DNA from: Shewanella salipaludis
GTDB lineage: Bacteria; Pseudomonadota; Gammaproteobacteria; Enterobacterales; Shewanellaceae
DNA: 64,000 nt
Assembly: GCF_012911865.1 (NCBI RefSeq)
Contig: NZ_JAAXYH010000009.1
Coordinates: 62,001-126,000, forward strand
Direction of reading: 5' to 3'
Shown here: positions 39,829 to 49,424 of the stretch, piece after piece
Layout of the letters: every line of letters starts with the position of its first letter
Position numbering within the stretch: the first letter of the stretch is position 1
The notes under the pieces: generated by a model
The model's input: the letters and a program-made list of their open reading frames with translations, nothing else
Told to the model about the DNA's origin: nothing
The model's database searches: none
Made by a program: the position numbers and the translations under genes

Positions 39829-41396
39829 AGGCCACCTCCCATGTGAATGGCGGAGATCACCGCCTGGGCCTTCTGCCGGGTCTCGTCGGCTTCGGCCTGG
39901 GGATCCGAGTCGAACACCACCCCGGCGCCCGCCTGGATGAAGGCAAGGTCATTTTTCACGAACGCCGAACGTATGACGATGCAGGTGTCCATGTCGCCCA
40001 GGCCATTGAGATAACCCACGGCGCCGCCATAGCTGCCGCGTCTGGCCTTTTCGGCTTCGCGTACCAGTTGCGAGGCACGCACCTTGGGGGCACCGACCAG
40101 GGTGCCCATGTTCATACAGGCCTGATAGGCATGCAGGGCATCGAGATCGTCACGCAGCTGGCCCGTGACCCGGCTGACCAGGTGCATCACATGGGAGTAG
40201 CGGTCGACCTTGAGCAGCTCAGCCACCCTGCGACTGCCGCTTTTGCTTATGCGGGCTATGTCGTTGCGGGCCAGATCCACCAGCATCAGGTGCTCGGACA
40301 GCTCCTTCTTGTCCAGTCGCAGCTCGAGTTCGATGCGGCTGTCGAGATCGAAGTCTATCTCGCCCGTCGCCGTCTTGCCGCGTTTGCGGGTACCGGCGAT
40401 GGGATAGACCTCCACCTGGTTGCTCTTGGCCTCGTACTTGAGGGCGCTCTCGGGCGAGGCGCCGAAGAGGGTGAAGTCGGGTCCCTGAAAATAGAACATG
40501 TAGGGGCTGGGATTGCTGAGCCGCAGCGCCCGGTAAGCGCCCAGGCTGTTGGGGCAGGGCAGGCTGAAGCTGCGTGAGGGCACTACCTGGAATATGTCGC
40601 CGGCGATGATATGCTCCTTGAGTTCATCGACCTTCTGCTTGAAGCGCTCGTCGTCTATGTTGACTCTGACTTCGTCTGTGACCGGCTTCAGTTGCGCCAC
40701 CGGCATCAGTGTCTGGCTGTCTTTTTGCAGCCGCGCCAGGCGCTCGGCCAGTATGGCATCGGCGGCGGGGTGAAAGCCGTGGCTGACGATCTCCGCCTCC
40801 CGGGTCTGGTGGTCCACCAAGATCAAGGTCTCGGCCAGGTAGAAGAGGTAATCCGGACAGTCGTTGTCGGCATTGGCCACGGCCGGCAGCGGCTCGACCG
40901 TGTCTATCAGATCATAGGCCAGTACGCCGCCGAGGAATAAGTCCTCGAAGGCCGGCTGGGCGCCGCAGTCCAGGTTTTGTACCAACATGCGCAGGCCATC
41001 GAGCGGCGATACCGACTTGAGTCTGGCATCTTCGTCCTGGAGCCGGGTGTCCTTATGCAGGGTGACGGTCAGCAGCTTGCCGTCATGCTCTGTGTCAGCC
41101 TGGGCGGAGCGGCTGAAGAAATGCGCTATGGGCTCGAGCAGGCTGGCGCCGTTGTCTGTCAGGGCGGTGAAGCGCAAGCGATAGCCGTCGCAGCGGATCA
41201 TGAGCGCCGCGTGGGTCATCAACAGGCTCTTGAGGTGATCTTTGCTGTCTACTTCGGCAGATTCCAGTAACAGGGTGTGAGGCGCACCCTGGGTCAGCTG
41301 TTGATATAGGCGCAGGGGGTCCGCATGGTAGGTCAGCGGCATCTTGCTGACCCTGACCTTAGCGAGCTTGGGTTGGGCAATTCCGGCATCAGGCAT
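39825..41396 (-). CDS. trpE: Anthranilate synthase component I
   Basis: Chorismate to anthranilate with TrpG; feedback-inhibited by tryptophan. The 523-residue protein carries the tryptophan-binding regulatory motif in the N terminus (LLLESAEVDSK) and the chorismate-binding domain (LSNPSPYMFYF, GTRKRGKT, LVDLARNDIARIS, GAPKVRA, GGAVGYLNGLGDMDT, AGAGVVFDSDP). The start is the ATG for MPDAGIAQPKL, preceded by AAGGAA; the frame stays open further upstream into the leader. First structural gene after the attenuator. Confidence 0.97.
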   Translation of the reverse strand: MPDAGIAQPKLAKVRVSKMPLTYHADPLRLYQQLTQGAPHTLLLESAEVDSKDHLKSLLMTHAALMIRCDGYRLRFTALTDNGASLLEPIAHFFSRSAQADTEHDGKLLTVTLHKDTRLQDEDARLKSVSPLDGLRMLVQNLDCGAQPAFEDLFLGGVLAYDLIDTVEPLPAVANADNDCPDYLFYLAETLILVDHQTREAEIVSHGFHPAADAILAERLARLQKDSQTLMPVAQLKPVTDEVRVNIDDERFKQKVDELKEHIIAGDIFQVVPSRSFSLPCPNSLGAYRALRLSNPSPYMFYFQGPDFTLFGASPESALKYEAKSNQVEVYPIAGTRKRGKTATGEIDFDLDSRIELELRLDKKELSEHLMLVDLARNDIARISKSGSRRVAELLKVDRYSHVMHLVSRVTGQLRDDLDALHAYQACMNMGTLVGAPKVRASQLVREAEKARRGSYGGAVGYLNGLGDMDTCIVIRSAFVKNDLAFIQAGAGVVFDSDPQAEADETRQKAQAVISAIHMGGGL

Positions 41397-41511
41397 CTTG
41401 GCGTTCCTTATATTTCGCTTGGGTGGCGAGTGCAATCTTCATATTCGGTCTCTTCCTGGCTGTTTTGCCCTGTCGCTGCGGACATTTCCTTGTTTACAAG
41501 GCACCATAAAC

Positions 41512-41537
41512 AAAAAAGCCCGCATGGTTGCGGGCTT
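41512..41537 (-). terminator. trp attenuator terminator (3:4 hairpin)
   Basis: On the minus strand AAGCCCGCA / TGCGGGCTT with loop ACCA is followed by a run of T (six or more). It lies between the leader peptide and trpE. Its ascending arm GCCCGC can pair fully with the upstream GCGGGT at 41585-41590, giving the competing antiterminator. Confidence 0.93.
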
Positions 41538-41589
41538 CTTCGTTGAATCTGTTCTCTTTTTCAAGGAGCACAGCGTTTCACACCACCCG

Positions 41590-41646
41590 CTAAGTTGGGA
41601 AGTGCCACCACCAAATGATGTTGAAAGCTGTCTGTAAGGGCGTCAT
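41590..41646 (-). CDS. trpL: trp operon leader peptide
   Basis: An 18-codon frame on the minus strand reading MTPLQTAFNIIWWWHFPT and stop, with three consecutive Trp codons (TGG TGG TGG). The stop TAG lies at 41590-41592, touching the arm that pairs either with upstream leader sequence or with the terminator arm. When tryptophan is short, ribosomes stalled at the TGG run would leave that arm free to form the antiterminator. The ribosome site is weak (AAGAGA). No TrpR-type operator is obvious, so attenuation may be the main control. Confidence 0.93.
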   Translation of the reverse strand: MTPLQTAFNIIWWWHFPT

Positions 41647-41725
41647 CGAAAAAGTCTCTTGTTTGAAAGCGCTATCTGAAAATCGGTCGCTAATTGCTAT
41701 ATAGAAAACCTTAGCCGGGCATCAT

Positions 41726-41731
41726 TGTCAA
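41726..41731 (-). promoter_or_regulatory. -35 element of the trp promoter
   Basis: Perfect TTGACA on the minus strand, 80 bases before the trpL ATG. Candidate -10 sequences lie in TTTTCTATATAGC, but at 17 bases only TTTTCT is available, so the exact -10 is unclear. The region also carries the divergent rnm promoter. Confidence 0.6.
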
Positions 41732-41818
41732 TTGAATATTTTTTATATCTTAATCAGGTTGGGGTATTTTGCCCCAGATAGCTGCGCTTTTTGTAACAAA
41801 CTCAAGTACAATAGCCTG

Positions 41819-42679
41819 ATGATGACAGAAACAATTTTGGCCGATCTTCACAGCCACACGACCGCATCCGACGGTCAATTGACCCCGGCCGAACTGGTTG
41901 CCAGGGCACTGGAAAAGGGCGTTGAGATGCTCGCCATCACAGATCATGACACTGTGGCCGGGCTCGCCGAGGCCCATGGCTTCAACGCCGCCCAAGCCGC
42001 GCCGCTCAAGCTCATAGATGGGGTCGAGATCTCCACCCGTTGGAACAGCTACGACATACACATAGTGGCGCTTAACATAGATGCCAAGGACCCGGCCCTG
42101 CTGGCCTTTCTCGCACACCAGCGCGAACTGCGGGAGTTGCGGGCGCAGGAAATCGGTGAGCGTCTGGCCAAGGCCGGCATAGCAGGCGCCTACCTTGGCG
42201 CCAAGGCCATCGCCGGCGAGGCGGCGCTCAGCCGCGGTCATTATGCCCGTTGGCTCGCCGATAACGGCTATGCCACGGATATGCCGAGCGTGTTCAAGCG
42301 CTACCTGGCCCGCGGCAAGACGGGCTATGTGCCCAACAATTGGGGCGACATGGCCAACGCCATCGAGGTCATTCACAATGCCGGCGGTTTGGCCGTGTTG
42401 GCGCACCCCAGTGGTTATAAGCTCTCGGGCAAGTGGCTCAAGCGCCTGGTGCGGGAGTTCAAGGAGGCTGGTGGCGATGCCATGGAAGTGGTGCTCGGAC
42501 AGCAGACCTTGGACGACAGAGCCAATCTGGTGGCATTAAGCCATCAAAATCAATTATTAGGCTCGATTGGCAGTGATTTTCATTTCCCGAGCAACTGGAT
42601 AGAATTAGGCAAAAATTTATTTCAGCCTCAGGGCATAGACTGGGTCTGGCAATCACAATCTTGGATGGAACGAACATGA
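41819..42679 (+). CDS. rnm: RNase AM / PHP-domain phosphoesterase (TrpH)
   Basis: A 286-residue PHP-domain protein known in E. coli as TrpH/YciV, a 5'-3' exoribonuclease acting on short RNA and rRNA 5' ends. Metal-binding motifs: LADLHSHTTASDG (HSH), AITDHDT, the DGVEIST Glu, LAHP, and the late GSDFHFP. The frame runs further upstream, but PHP proteins start just before the first motif; ATGATG at 41819-41824 is chosen (either could be used). Divergent from trpL, as in related genomes. Its stop overlaps the yciO start (ATGA). Confidence 0.92.
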   Translation: MMTETILADLHSHTTASDGQLTPAELVARALEKGVEMLAITDHDTVAGLAEAHGFNAAQAAPLKLIDGVEISTRWNSYDIHIVALNIDAKDPALLAFLAHQRELRELRAQEIGERLAKAGIAGAYLGAKAIAGEAALSRGHYARWLADNGYATDMPSVFKRYLARGKTGYVPNNWGDMANAIEVIHNAGGLAVLAHPSGYKLSGKWLKRLVREFKEAGGDAMEVVLGQQTLDDRANLVALSHQNQLLGSIGSDFHFPSNWIELGKNLFQPQGIDWVWQSQSWMERT

Positions 42680-43296
42680 GCCAGTTTTTTTACGTACACG
42701 AAGAAAATCCCCAGGCGCGGCTGCTCAATCAGGCCGTGGCTGTGTTGCAAAAGGGCGGGGTGATCGTCTATCCGACAGATTCGGGTTATGCCCTGGGCTG
42801 CCTCATAGGGGACAAGGATGCCATGGCGCGGATGGCGCGTATCCGGCAGATAGACATGGATCATAATTTTTCCCTCATGTGCCGTGACCTGTCCGAATTG
42901 GCGACCTACGCCAGCGTAGATAACCAGGCCTATCGTTTATTGAAGAGCTGTACCCCGGGGCCCTATACCTTCATCTTCAAGGCGACCAAGGAAGTGCCGC
43001 GCCGGCTGCAGTGCGACAAGAAGCGCACCATAGGCATAAGGGTGCCGGACAACCTGATCGCCCTGGCGCTGCTCGAAGCCCTGGATGCACCTCTGATGTC
43101 CACCAGCCTGGTGATGCCGGGTGCCGAGTTTGCCGAGTCGGATCCCGAACATATCCGCGATCTGCTCGAGCATCAGGTAGACGCCATCATCCATGGCGGC
43201 TACTTGGGGGAGAAGCCTACCACTGTGATAGACATGTCCGAAGGGGCGATGGACATAGTCCGTGAAGGCGCGGGCGATACCAGTCATTTCCTCTGA
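42676..43296 (+). CDS. yciO: YciO, Sua5/YrdC-family protein
   Basis: A 206-residue protein of the TsaC/Sua5/YrdC fold, which binds nucleotides and double-stranded RNA. Seen: GGVIVYPTDSGYALGCLIGD, KKRTIGIRVPDN, and STSLVMPG corresponding to the STSAN motif of TsaC, which is altered here as is typical of YciO. It is therefore not expected to be the essential threonylcarbamoyl-AMP synthase. The start MSQFFYVHEENPQ overlaps the rnm stop. Confidence 0.92.
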   Translation: MSQFFYVHEENPQARLLNQAVAVLQKGGVIVYPTDSGYALGCLIGDKDAMARMARIRQIDMDHNFSLMCRDLSELATYASVDNQAYRLLKSCTPGPYTFIFKATKEVPRRLQCDKKRTIGIRVPDNLIALALLEALDAPLMSTSLVMPGAEFAESDPEHIRDLLEHQVDAIIHGGYLGEKPTTVIDMSEGAMDIVREGAGDTSHFL

Positions 43297-43351
43297 GCCT
43301 GCATTGACGGCATGCATGACCTATGACGATCGCTTTATCTTGATGCTGGCG

Positions 43352-43380
43352 GTTTAATCGGCAGGGTTTTACTGTATAAT
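43352..43380 (+). promoter_or_regulatory. Probable promoter of scpA-scpB-rluB
   Basis: Perfect TATAAT at 43375-43380, with a weak -35 (TTTAAT, 43353-43358) 16 bases upstream. The scpA ATG follows about 70 bases later. Confidence 0.6.
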
Positions 43381-43452
43381 CGCGCGTTTGGCGCCGAATG
43401 ACGGCTTATTGTCGTCCTGGCTTGTCGCTCTGGGTGAGAGGAAGTTTAACGG

Positions 43453-44241
43453 ATGCAGGGCATACAACAGAGTCTACCCTTAGCCGTTATTCGGGGCCAG
43501 GCGGTCAAAGAGATGCCGGCCGACCTCTTCATTCCGCCGGAGGCGCTGGAGGTGTTCCTCGAGGCGTTCGAAGGCCCGCTGGATTTGCTCTTATACCTGA
43601 TCCGTAAACAGAAAATGGATGTGGTGGATTTACCTATACGGCAGATCACCGCCCAGTATCTCGAATACATAGAGCTGCTTTCCGAAGCCAGGGTCGAGCT
43701 TGCCGCCGATTATCTGGTGATGGCAGCCACCCTGGCCGAGATCAAATCCCGCCTGCTGCTGCCCAAGATGCTGGCCGAGAATGAGGTGGAAGAAGATCCC
43801 CGGGCCCAGCTGATCCGCCAGCTCAAGGCCTATGAGGTGATCAAAGAGGCGTCGCAACGTCTGGATGACTTGCCCAGGTTGGAGCGGGATGTGTTTCAGG
43901 CCAGGGCCGTGCCCGCCGACGGCATCAAGCCCATGCTGGTGCCGCCGGATGTGTCTCTGTTCGAGTTGGCCAGGGCCTTCGGTCAGGTGCTCAAACGCAT
44001 AGATGCCAGCGAGCACCACCAGGTTAAGCGCGAACTCCTGTCGACCCGGGAGCGCATGAGCCAGATACTGGCTATGCTCAACAGTGAGGCCTTCGTGCCG
44101 TTCGAAACCCTGTTCCAGCTCAGCGAGGGGCGCGCCGGAGTGGTGGTGAGTTTTCTGGCGCTGATGGAGCTGGTCAAAGAACTCCTGGTCGAGTTATACC
44201 AGAGTGAACCCTTTTCGAACATCTATGTGAAGGCTTATTGA
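43453..44241 (+). CDS. scpA: Segregation and condensation protein A
   Basis: Kleisin subunit that bridges the heads of an SMC-type condensin. The 262-residue protein has the conserved N-terminal block (FEGPLDLLLYLIRKQKMDVVDLPI), LAADYLVMAATLAEIKSRLLLP, and a C-terminal winged helix ending with ELVKELLVELYQ. Paired with scpB three bases downstream. In gammaproteobacteria with MukBEF or a stand-alone SMC the partner differs; no smc gene is in this window. Confidence 0.95.
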   Translation: MQGIQQSLPLAVIRGQAVKEMPADLFIPPEALEVFLEAFEGPLDLLLYLIRKQKMDVVDLPIRQITAQYLEYIELLSEARVELAADYLVMAATLAEIKSRLLLPKMLAENEVEEDPRAQLIRQLKAYEVIKEASQRLDDLPRLERDVFQARAVPADGIKPMLVPPDVSLFELARAFGQVLKRIDASEHHQVKRELLSTRERMSQILAMLNSEAFVPFETLFQLSEGRAGVVVSFLALMELVKELLVELYQSEPFSNIYVKAY

Positions 44242-44244
44242 GCG

Positions 44245-44841
44245 ATGCAGATTAATCCCATCCAATTGAAGCAGCTGATAGAGGCCAGCTTATTTGTATT
44301 GGGTAAACCCTTGTCTGTTAAGGCATTGAAAGACACTGTGCTGGCACAATTCAGTGTTTCCAGAGACAGAGTCAAGGCGGCATTGGACGAGTTACAGCAA
44401 GATTACGCCGAGCGGGGCGTGCAACTGGTGCAGGTGGCCGGTGGTTACCGCTTCCAGACCCAGGAGGTCTTGAGTCCTTATCTGCAGCCCCTGTGGCAGG
44501 AAAAGGCGCCCAAGTATTCCCGTGCCACCCTGGAAACCCTGGCGGTGATAGCCTACCGTCAGCCCGTGACCCGGGGTGATATAGAGCAAGTGCGTGGTGT
44601 GGCGATCAGCAGCCATATCATCAAGAGTCTGACCGATAGAGGTTGGATTAAAGTGGTAGGGCATAAGGAAGTACCGGGACGCCCGGCACTCTATGCCACT
44701 ACATCGGAGTTTTTAGCATATTTTGGCTTAGACAGGTTAGCCGACTTGCCGTCGCTGTCCGATCCTGAGTCATTGCAGGCGCTCTTTTCAAACCTGAAAA
44801 GCGTGCCAGAACCAGCAGAAGAGCAGAGTACTAATGAGTGA
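44245..44841 (+). CDS. scpB: Segregation and condensation protein B
   Basis: A 198-residue protein of two winged-helix domains that dimerises and binds ScpA. Seen: [14 protein letters not shown] at the N terminus and the family signature [28 protein letters not shown], then [21 protein letters not shown]. Its end overlaps the start of rluB by eight bases, so the three genes form one operon. Confidence 0.96.
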   Translation: MQINPIQLKQLIEASLFVLGKPLSVKALKDTVLAQFSVSRDRVKAALDELQQDYAERGVQLVQVAGGYRFQTQEVLSPYLQPLWQEKAPKYSRATLETLAVIAYRQPVTRGDIEQVRGVAISSHIIKSLTDRGWIKVVGHKEVPGRPALYATTSEFLAYFGLDRLADLPSLSDPESLQALFSNLKSVPEPAEEQSTNE

Positions 44842-45706
44842 AAAATTGCAGAAAGTCTTGGCCCGTGCAGGCCATGGCTCCCGTCGTGAGATGGAGGCAT
44901 GGATTGCTGCAGGCCGAGTTAGTATTGACGGTGAAATTGCCGGCCTAGGCGATCGCGTCGAAGCCGATGCCAAGGTGCGTATCGATGGCCGTGCCATCTC
45001 GCTCAAATCCGCCGATGAGGTGATTTGTCGCGTGTTGGCCTACCATAAGCCGGAAGGCGAGATTTGCAGCCGTAAGGATCCCGAAGGGCGTCCGACCGTG
45101 TTCGACCGCCTACCAAAGGTGCGGGATTCACGCTGGGTGGCCGTCGGCCGTCTGGATATCAACACGTCGGGCCTGTTGCTGTTCACCTCCGACGGTGAAC
45201 TGGCCAATCGCCTGATGCACCCATCGAACGAAGTCGAGCGTGAATACGCAGTGCGTACCTTCGGCGAAGTGCCCGAGGCCGCGGTGCAGCGTCTGCGCAC
45301 CGGCATCACCCTGGAAGACGGTCCGGCGCAGTTCGACAGCATCAAGCCAGCAGGTGGCGAAGGCATGAACCAGTGGTGGCATGTGTCATTGCGTGAAGGT
45401 CGTAACCGCGAAGTGCGTCGCCTGTGGGAATCCCAGGAAGTGCAGGTGAGCCGTTTGATCCGTATTCGCTACGGCATGATCGACTTGCCCAAGTCACTGC
45501 CCCGCGGTGGTTGGGTGGAATTGCCGATAGAACAAGTGAATTATCTGCGCCAACTGGCGGGACTCGAGCCTGAGACCCGCAGCATGCTGGGCACAGACAA
45601 GCACAGCGTCGCCCGGGCCCAGGTGCGCAGCGCCAAGATCCGCCGTGCGGTACGCAAGCATAAGGTCACGGGCGCCAAGCCTAAGCCCAGCCGTCAGCGC
45701 AGCTGA
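44834..45706 (+). CDS. rluB: 23S rRNA pseudouridine(2605) synthase
   Basis: RluB modifies U2605 of 23S rRNA. The 290-residue protein has an N-terminal S4 RNA-binding domain ([27 protein letters not shown]) and the catalytic Asp108 in [14 protein letters not shown], followed by [15 protein letters not shown]. The C-terminal tail is basic ([23 protein letters not shown]). Overlaps scpB. The rluB-yciK neighbourhood is the same as in E. coli, though yciK here is convergent. Confidence 0.96.
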   Translation: MSEKLQKVLARAGHGSRREMEAWIAAGRVSIDGEIAGLGDRVEADAKVRIDGRAISLKSADEVICRVLAYHKPEGEICSRKDPEGRPTVFDRLPKVRDSRWVAVGRLDINTSGLLLFTSDGELANRLMHPSNEVEREYAVRTFGEVPEAAVQRLRTGITLEDGPAQFDSIKPAGGEGMNQWWHVSLREGRNREVRRLWESQEVQVSRLIRIRYGMIDLPKSLPRGGWVELPIEQVNYLRQLAGLEPETRSMLGTDKHSVARAQVRSAKIRRAVRKHKVTGAKPKPSRQRS

Positions 45707-45732
45707 TCCAGCAGGGGTGAAAACCGCATTAA

Positions 45733-45755
45733 AAAAGGCCGCTTAGCGGCCTTTT
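45733..45755. terminator. Bidirectional terminator between rluB and yciK
   Basis: Ten-base-pair stem AAAAGGCCGC / GCGGCCTTTT with loop TTA; runs of A and T on both sides let it serve both convergent genes. Confidence 0.88.
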
Positions 45756-45792
45756 CTGTGTGCGGACGGTTTTGCAACCGCCGGCAGTGTCA

Positions 45793-46530
45793 TTACTGGG
45801 CGTCGAATTGCTGGCCATTAACCCCTTGGGAGTCGTCGCCCATGAGGTAGAGGTAGGTCGGCATCAGCTCCTGGGGGGTCTTCAGTGTCTGTGGATCTTC
45901 GCTCGGATAGGCCTTGCCGCGCATGCCGGTGCGGGTAGCGCCCGGATTGATGCTGTTGACCCTGACCTGGCTGCCATCGCATTCATCGGCCAACACCTGC
46001 ATCATGCCTTCGGTGGCAAATTTTGAGAAGGCATAGGGGCCCCAGTAAGCGCGGCCCCGACGACCCACGCTGCTGGAGGTGAAGAGGATCGAGGCGCTCG
46101 GTGCCTTGCGCATCACGGGCAGGAGCGCCTTGGTCAGCATCACCTGGGAAATCAGGTTAACCTTGAGCACTTCTTCCAGCGAGGCGATATCTATGTGCTC
46201 GAATGGCCCCAGGGCACCCAGCTGACTGGCGTTATGCAGCAGGCCATCCAGGTGACCGAATTGCTCTGCTATGGTCTCGGCCATGTCCTGGTAGTTCTGC
46301 TCAGTGGCACCCTTGAGATCCAGCGGCACTATCGCCGGCGTCGGATAACCTGCCTGCTCTATCTCATCATAGACGGCTTCGAGTTTTTTAACCGTTCTGC
46401 CCAGCAAGATCACAGTGGCACCATGTTTGGCGTAGTTGATGGCGGCCGTGCGGCCTATGCCGTCCCCGGCACCGGTAACCAGTATGGTTTTGCCTGCGAG
46501 CAATTCTTTTGCAGCTTGATATTCCAACAT
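45793..46530 (-). CDS. yciK: YciK family short-chain dehydrogenase
   Basis: A 245-residue SDR oxidoreductase. The cofactor loop is VTGAGDGIGR (residues about 19-28), with the NAS motif (LLHNASQLG), the catalytic Ser in ILFTSSSVGRRG, and Tyr-x-x-x-Lys in YWGPYAFSKFA. The substrate is unknown in E. coli too. It sits next to rluB but on the opposite strand. Divergent from the lipase gene. Confidence 0.94.
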   Translation of the reverse strand: MLEYQAAKELLAGKTILVTGAGDGIGRTAAINYAKHGATVILLGRTVKKLEAVYDEIEQAGYPTPAIVPLDLKGATEQNYQDMAETIAEQFGHLDGLLHNASQLGALGPFEHIDIASLEEVLKVNLISQVMLTKALLPVMRKAPSASILFTSSSVGRRGRAYWGPYAFSKFATEGMMQVLADECDGSQVRVNSINPGATRTGMRGKAYPSEDPQTLKTPQELMPTYLYLMGDDSQGVNGQQFDAQ

Positions 46531-46791
46531 GAGTCAATGTTTCCTCTGGGCGGTAATGCCCGCCATTTCTAGCGTCGCCGAACCAATAAACGACCGTTTC
46601 AAACAAACGACTAAATAATTGCCTTATTCGGGCCGTTCTTGTGTGACAAAATTGTAGCTAACTCAATACTTTTACGTTAACTTGGGGCCAGTTAGAGGCT
46701 AACATAAGCCTCATTAGTCATAGATATCGGGCTATTGTGACTAATTTCTTAGGGAAAACAAAATTATTACAACAAGATTTGGGGAAAAAAG

Positions 46792-49308
46792 ATGAAAAGA
46801 CTCATTTTGGGTGTTGCTATAGCATCTGCGCTGGGACTCACAGGATGTGGTGAGGACAGTTTCAACGAGGCCAGGGAAGAGGCGACCCCTCTGATACCCG
46901 CTTCCCACATGGTATTCGATCCCGCCGAAGGCGAGGTTCCTTTACCCAACGACTTGTTATTCAGCGGCACCACAGACGGCACCTTGAATATCCCAAGCAA
47001 GGCGGGAGATCCGAGTGAAGCCAATGGTGACTATACAGATCCCAAGATAGCCCTGGGTGCCCTCGATGGCTGGTCCACCACTTCACCGATTTCCATCGAT
47101 GTCGAACTCGCCAATGACAGCGAGGGCAACCCCTTGACCCTCAACGCCGCCTCCGTGGCTCAGGCCGGTGCGGTGCGGGTATTCGAAGCGACCGTCGGTG
47201 GCGCCCTGTCGTCAGATCCCGAATGTAAGGCCAAGCCCTCAGTGTCCGCCTGTAAGGTCGGCGAAGAGCTGCAGTTTGGTGTCGATTTCATCTCCACAGC
47301 TTCGGGCAATAAGGTGGTCATAGTGCCGCTCAAGCCACTCAAGGCCGGCCAGTCTTATATCTATGCGACGACCAAGTTAATCGAAGATTCCGCCAGCCGC
47401 CCCATAGAGGCATCGAGCAGCTATGGTCTGCTCAAGATGGACATAGAGACACTGCCGCTGGAAACCCCGGATCAGCTGATGCTGCAGACCCTGGTCAACA
47501 GCTATGAGAAAGGTTTGGCCGCGACTCACGGCGTCGATCCTGACAGCATCAGCTATTCGGCCCTGTTTACCACCCAATCCGTTGCCGAAGTCTACGAGAC
47601 CAGCAAGCTGTTGATGGCGCAGCCGGGTTCTCCCTATGCCCCCAAATTCGTGCAGGAGCCTACCCCAGCAGGTTATACCGTGGCCCAGGCGGCGGGACTC
47701 ACCCCGGACGCAGGCATGGCCTATGCGCTGGCAGATCTGGCCGATGTCTATACCGCGACCATTGAGATGCCCATCTATGGTACTTGCTCCTCTGTCAGTT
47801 GCCTGGACGGTGAAGGGCATCCACTGATCAATGGCCGCTGGCAGGCTCAGGGCGACAGCCCTGTGTCAGTCTTGCTGGCGTTGCAGGCCGGCACCCTGAG
47901 CCAGGAGAAATTTATTTCCCAGGCCCAGACCCAGGGCGTCGATCCCACCGCCGCCCTGGCTAACCCCAGCCTGCTGGCGGGCAAGACTTGGTTGCTCGAT
48001 GACGGTACGCCTGCGGACAAGGCCAAACACCTGACCAAGTTCAACCCGATACCGGCTATCCAGACCCATGAAACTGTGCCCGTGCTGATTTCCATGCCCA
48101 ACGCCGCCAAGCTGGTCGAGTTCTACAAGGATAAGGGCGGATTCGTGCCGCCGACCTCAGGCTGGCCAACCAACATAGCCATGCATGGCCTGGGTGGCGG
48201 CAAGGAAATGTCGCTGGCCTATGCCGGTGCCTATGCCGCGGCCGGGATTGCGACCGTCGCCATCGACATGCCACTGCATGGTGAGCGCTCCTTCGATGCC
48301 GACAAAGACGGTGTCTATGAGGTGACTGCGAGCTATCCAGCCTTCGGCGCTTCCATCGGCAAGCCGGCGGCCTTCGCAAACGGCAATATTTTGTCTTTCA
48401 TCAACATAGGCAGTTCCCTGTCGGTGCGGGATAACTTCCGTCAGGGGATCCTGGATCATCTGGAACTGAGACTGACCCTGACAGGTCTGGCCCAAAGCCT
48501 GGCGGCGGCAGGGAAGCCACAGGTGTTCGACGTCACCAAGATCAGCGCCCAGGGCCTGAGTCTGGGCGCCATTGTCGGCACCAGCTTCTCCACCTACGCC
48601 AGCACAGGTCTGGTTAACCCCATGACCGGCGCTGCCTTGCCCAATGCCTATGCCCTCAATGCCGCTTCTTTGGTGGCCCCGAGCGGTGGCCTGGCGGGCA
48701 CTTTCGTTGGCTCGGCAAGCTTCGGTCCTCTGCTGTTCAGTAACATCAGCGCCTCTCCAACCTTCCTGGAACAAGTGGATAAGGCCAATACCCAAGGTTA
48801 TGAGCCGGGAAGCCAACAGTATACCGATCTGGTGAAGACGGTTTATGCCGAGTTTGTGCCTACGTTTGCGTTTGCGGTGCAGACGGCTGTCGATTCGATA
48901 GATCCAGTCAATCAGGGCGCCAGGTTGGCCGCTACCGAGCTGCCGCTGCATCTGATCGAAGTGGTCGGTGACGGCGCAGCTAACCTGCCGGACCAAACCC
49001 TGCCCAACAGGGTCACAGGTTTCCCGCTGTCGGGTACCGAGCCGCTGATCTCCGCCCTGGGTCTGGGTTGTGTCGATAGCACCAGTGTCGGCTCCGGCGC
49101 CGTGCGCTTCGCCAAGGGGCATCACAGCTCTATCATCAGTCCGAGCGAAGTACCAGAAGTCACGGATGGTTTCGCCGCTGCCGCAACCGCAGAGATGCAG
49201 TCCCAGGTGGTAGGTTTTGCCGCCTCTGCGGGATTGGGCCAAGCGACGATAGTGGTGGCCCAAGTGGATGAGAACGAGACGAGCGTGATCAGCCCCTGCG
49301 CCAATTGA
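46792..49308 (+). CDS. Lipoprotein lipase/lysophospholipase of the VolA/Pla-1 type
   Basis: An 838-residue surface lipoprotein. The signal peptide ends in the lipobox LTGC (Cys19). The N-terminal half has the bacterial virulence-factor lipase N domain (FDPAEGEVPLPNDLLFSG, a marker of this family). The C-terminal alpha/beta hydrolase part has an oxyanion-type strand (IAMHGLGGGKEMSLAYAG), AIDMPLHGERSFD, and the nucleophile elbow QGLSLGAIVG with Ser in GLSLG, with a likely His in KGHHSSI. VolA in Vibrio cholerae is an outer-membrane lysophospholipase A that releases fatty acids; similar use is inferred. Four Cys pairs suggest extracytoplasmic disulfides. Monocistronic with a terminator. Confidence 0.85.
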   Translation: MKRLILGVAIASALGLTGCGEDSFNEAREEATPLIPASHMVFDPAEGEVPLPNDLLFSGTTDGTLNIPSKAGDPSEANGDYTDPKIALGALDGWSTTSPISIDVELANDSEGNPLTLNAASVAQAGAVRVFEATVGGALSSDPECKAKPSVSACKVGEELQFGVDFISTASGNKVVIVPLKPLKAGQSYIYATTKLIEDSASRPIEASSSYGLLKMDIETLPLETPDQLMLQTLVNSYEKGLAATHGVDPDSISYSALFTTQSVAEVYETSKLLMAQPGSPYAPKFVQEPTPAGYTVAQAAGLTPDAGMAYALADLADVYTATIEMPIYGTCSSVSCLDGEGHPLINGRWQAQGDSPVSVLLALQAGTLSQEKFISQAQTQGVDPTAALANPSLLAGKTWLLDDGTPADKAKHLTKFNPIPAIQTHETVPVLISMPNAAKLVEFYKDKGGFVPPTSGWPTNIAMHGLGGGKEMSLAYAGAYAAAGIATVAIDMPLHGERSFDADKDGVYEVTASYPAFGASIGKPAAFANGNILSFINIGSSLSVRDNFRQGILDHLELRLTLTGLAQSLAAAGKPQVFDVTKISAQGLSLGAIVGTSFSTYASTGLVNPMTGAALPNAYALNAASLVAPSGGLAGTFVGSASFGPLLFSNISASPTFLEQVDKANTQGYEPGSQQYTDLVKTVYAEFVPTFAFAVQTAVDSIDPVNQGARLAATELPLHLIEVVGDGAANLPDQTLPNRVTGFPLSGTEPLISALGLGCVDSTSVGSGAVRFAKGHHSSIISPSEVPEVTDGFAAAATAEMQSQVVGFAASAGLGQATIVVAQVDENETSVISPCAN

Positions 49309-49325
49309 GTTGAGATCAATCCCAA

Positions 49326-49351
49326 AGACCCGGCTTTCGCCGGGTTTTTTT
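49326..49351 (+). terminator. Rho-independent terminator after the lipase gene
   Basis: Stem ACCCGGC / GCCGGGT, loop TTTC, seven T; 18 bases after the stop. Confidence 0.92.
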
Positions 49352-49424
49352 ATTGCGCAATAGGCTGTTAGAATAAGGGCCAACGTCTGCCTGTATATGG
49401 CTAACATCTCTGATGGAGCTTGAA

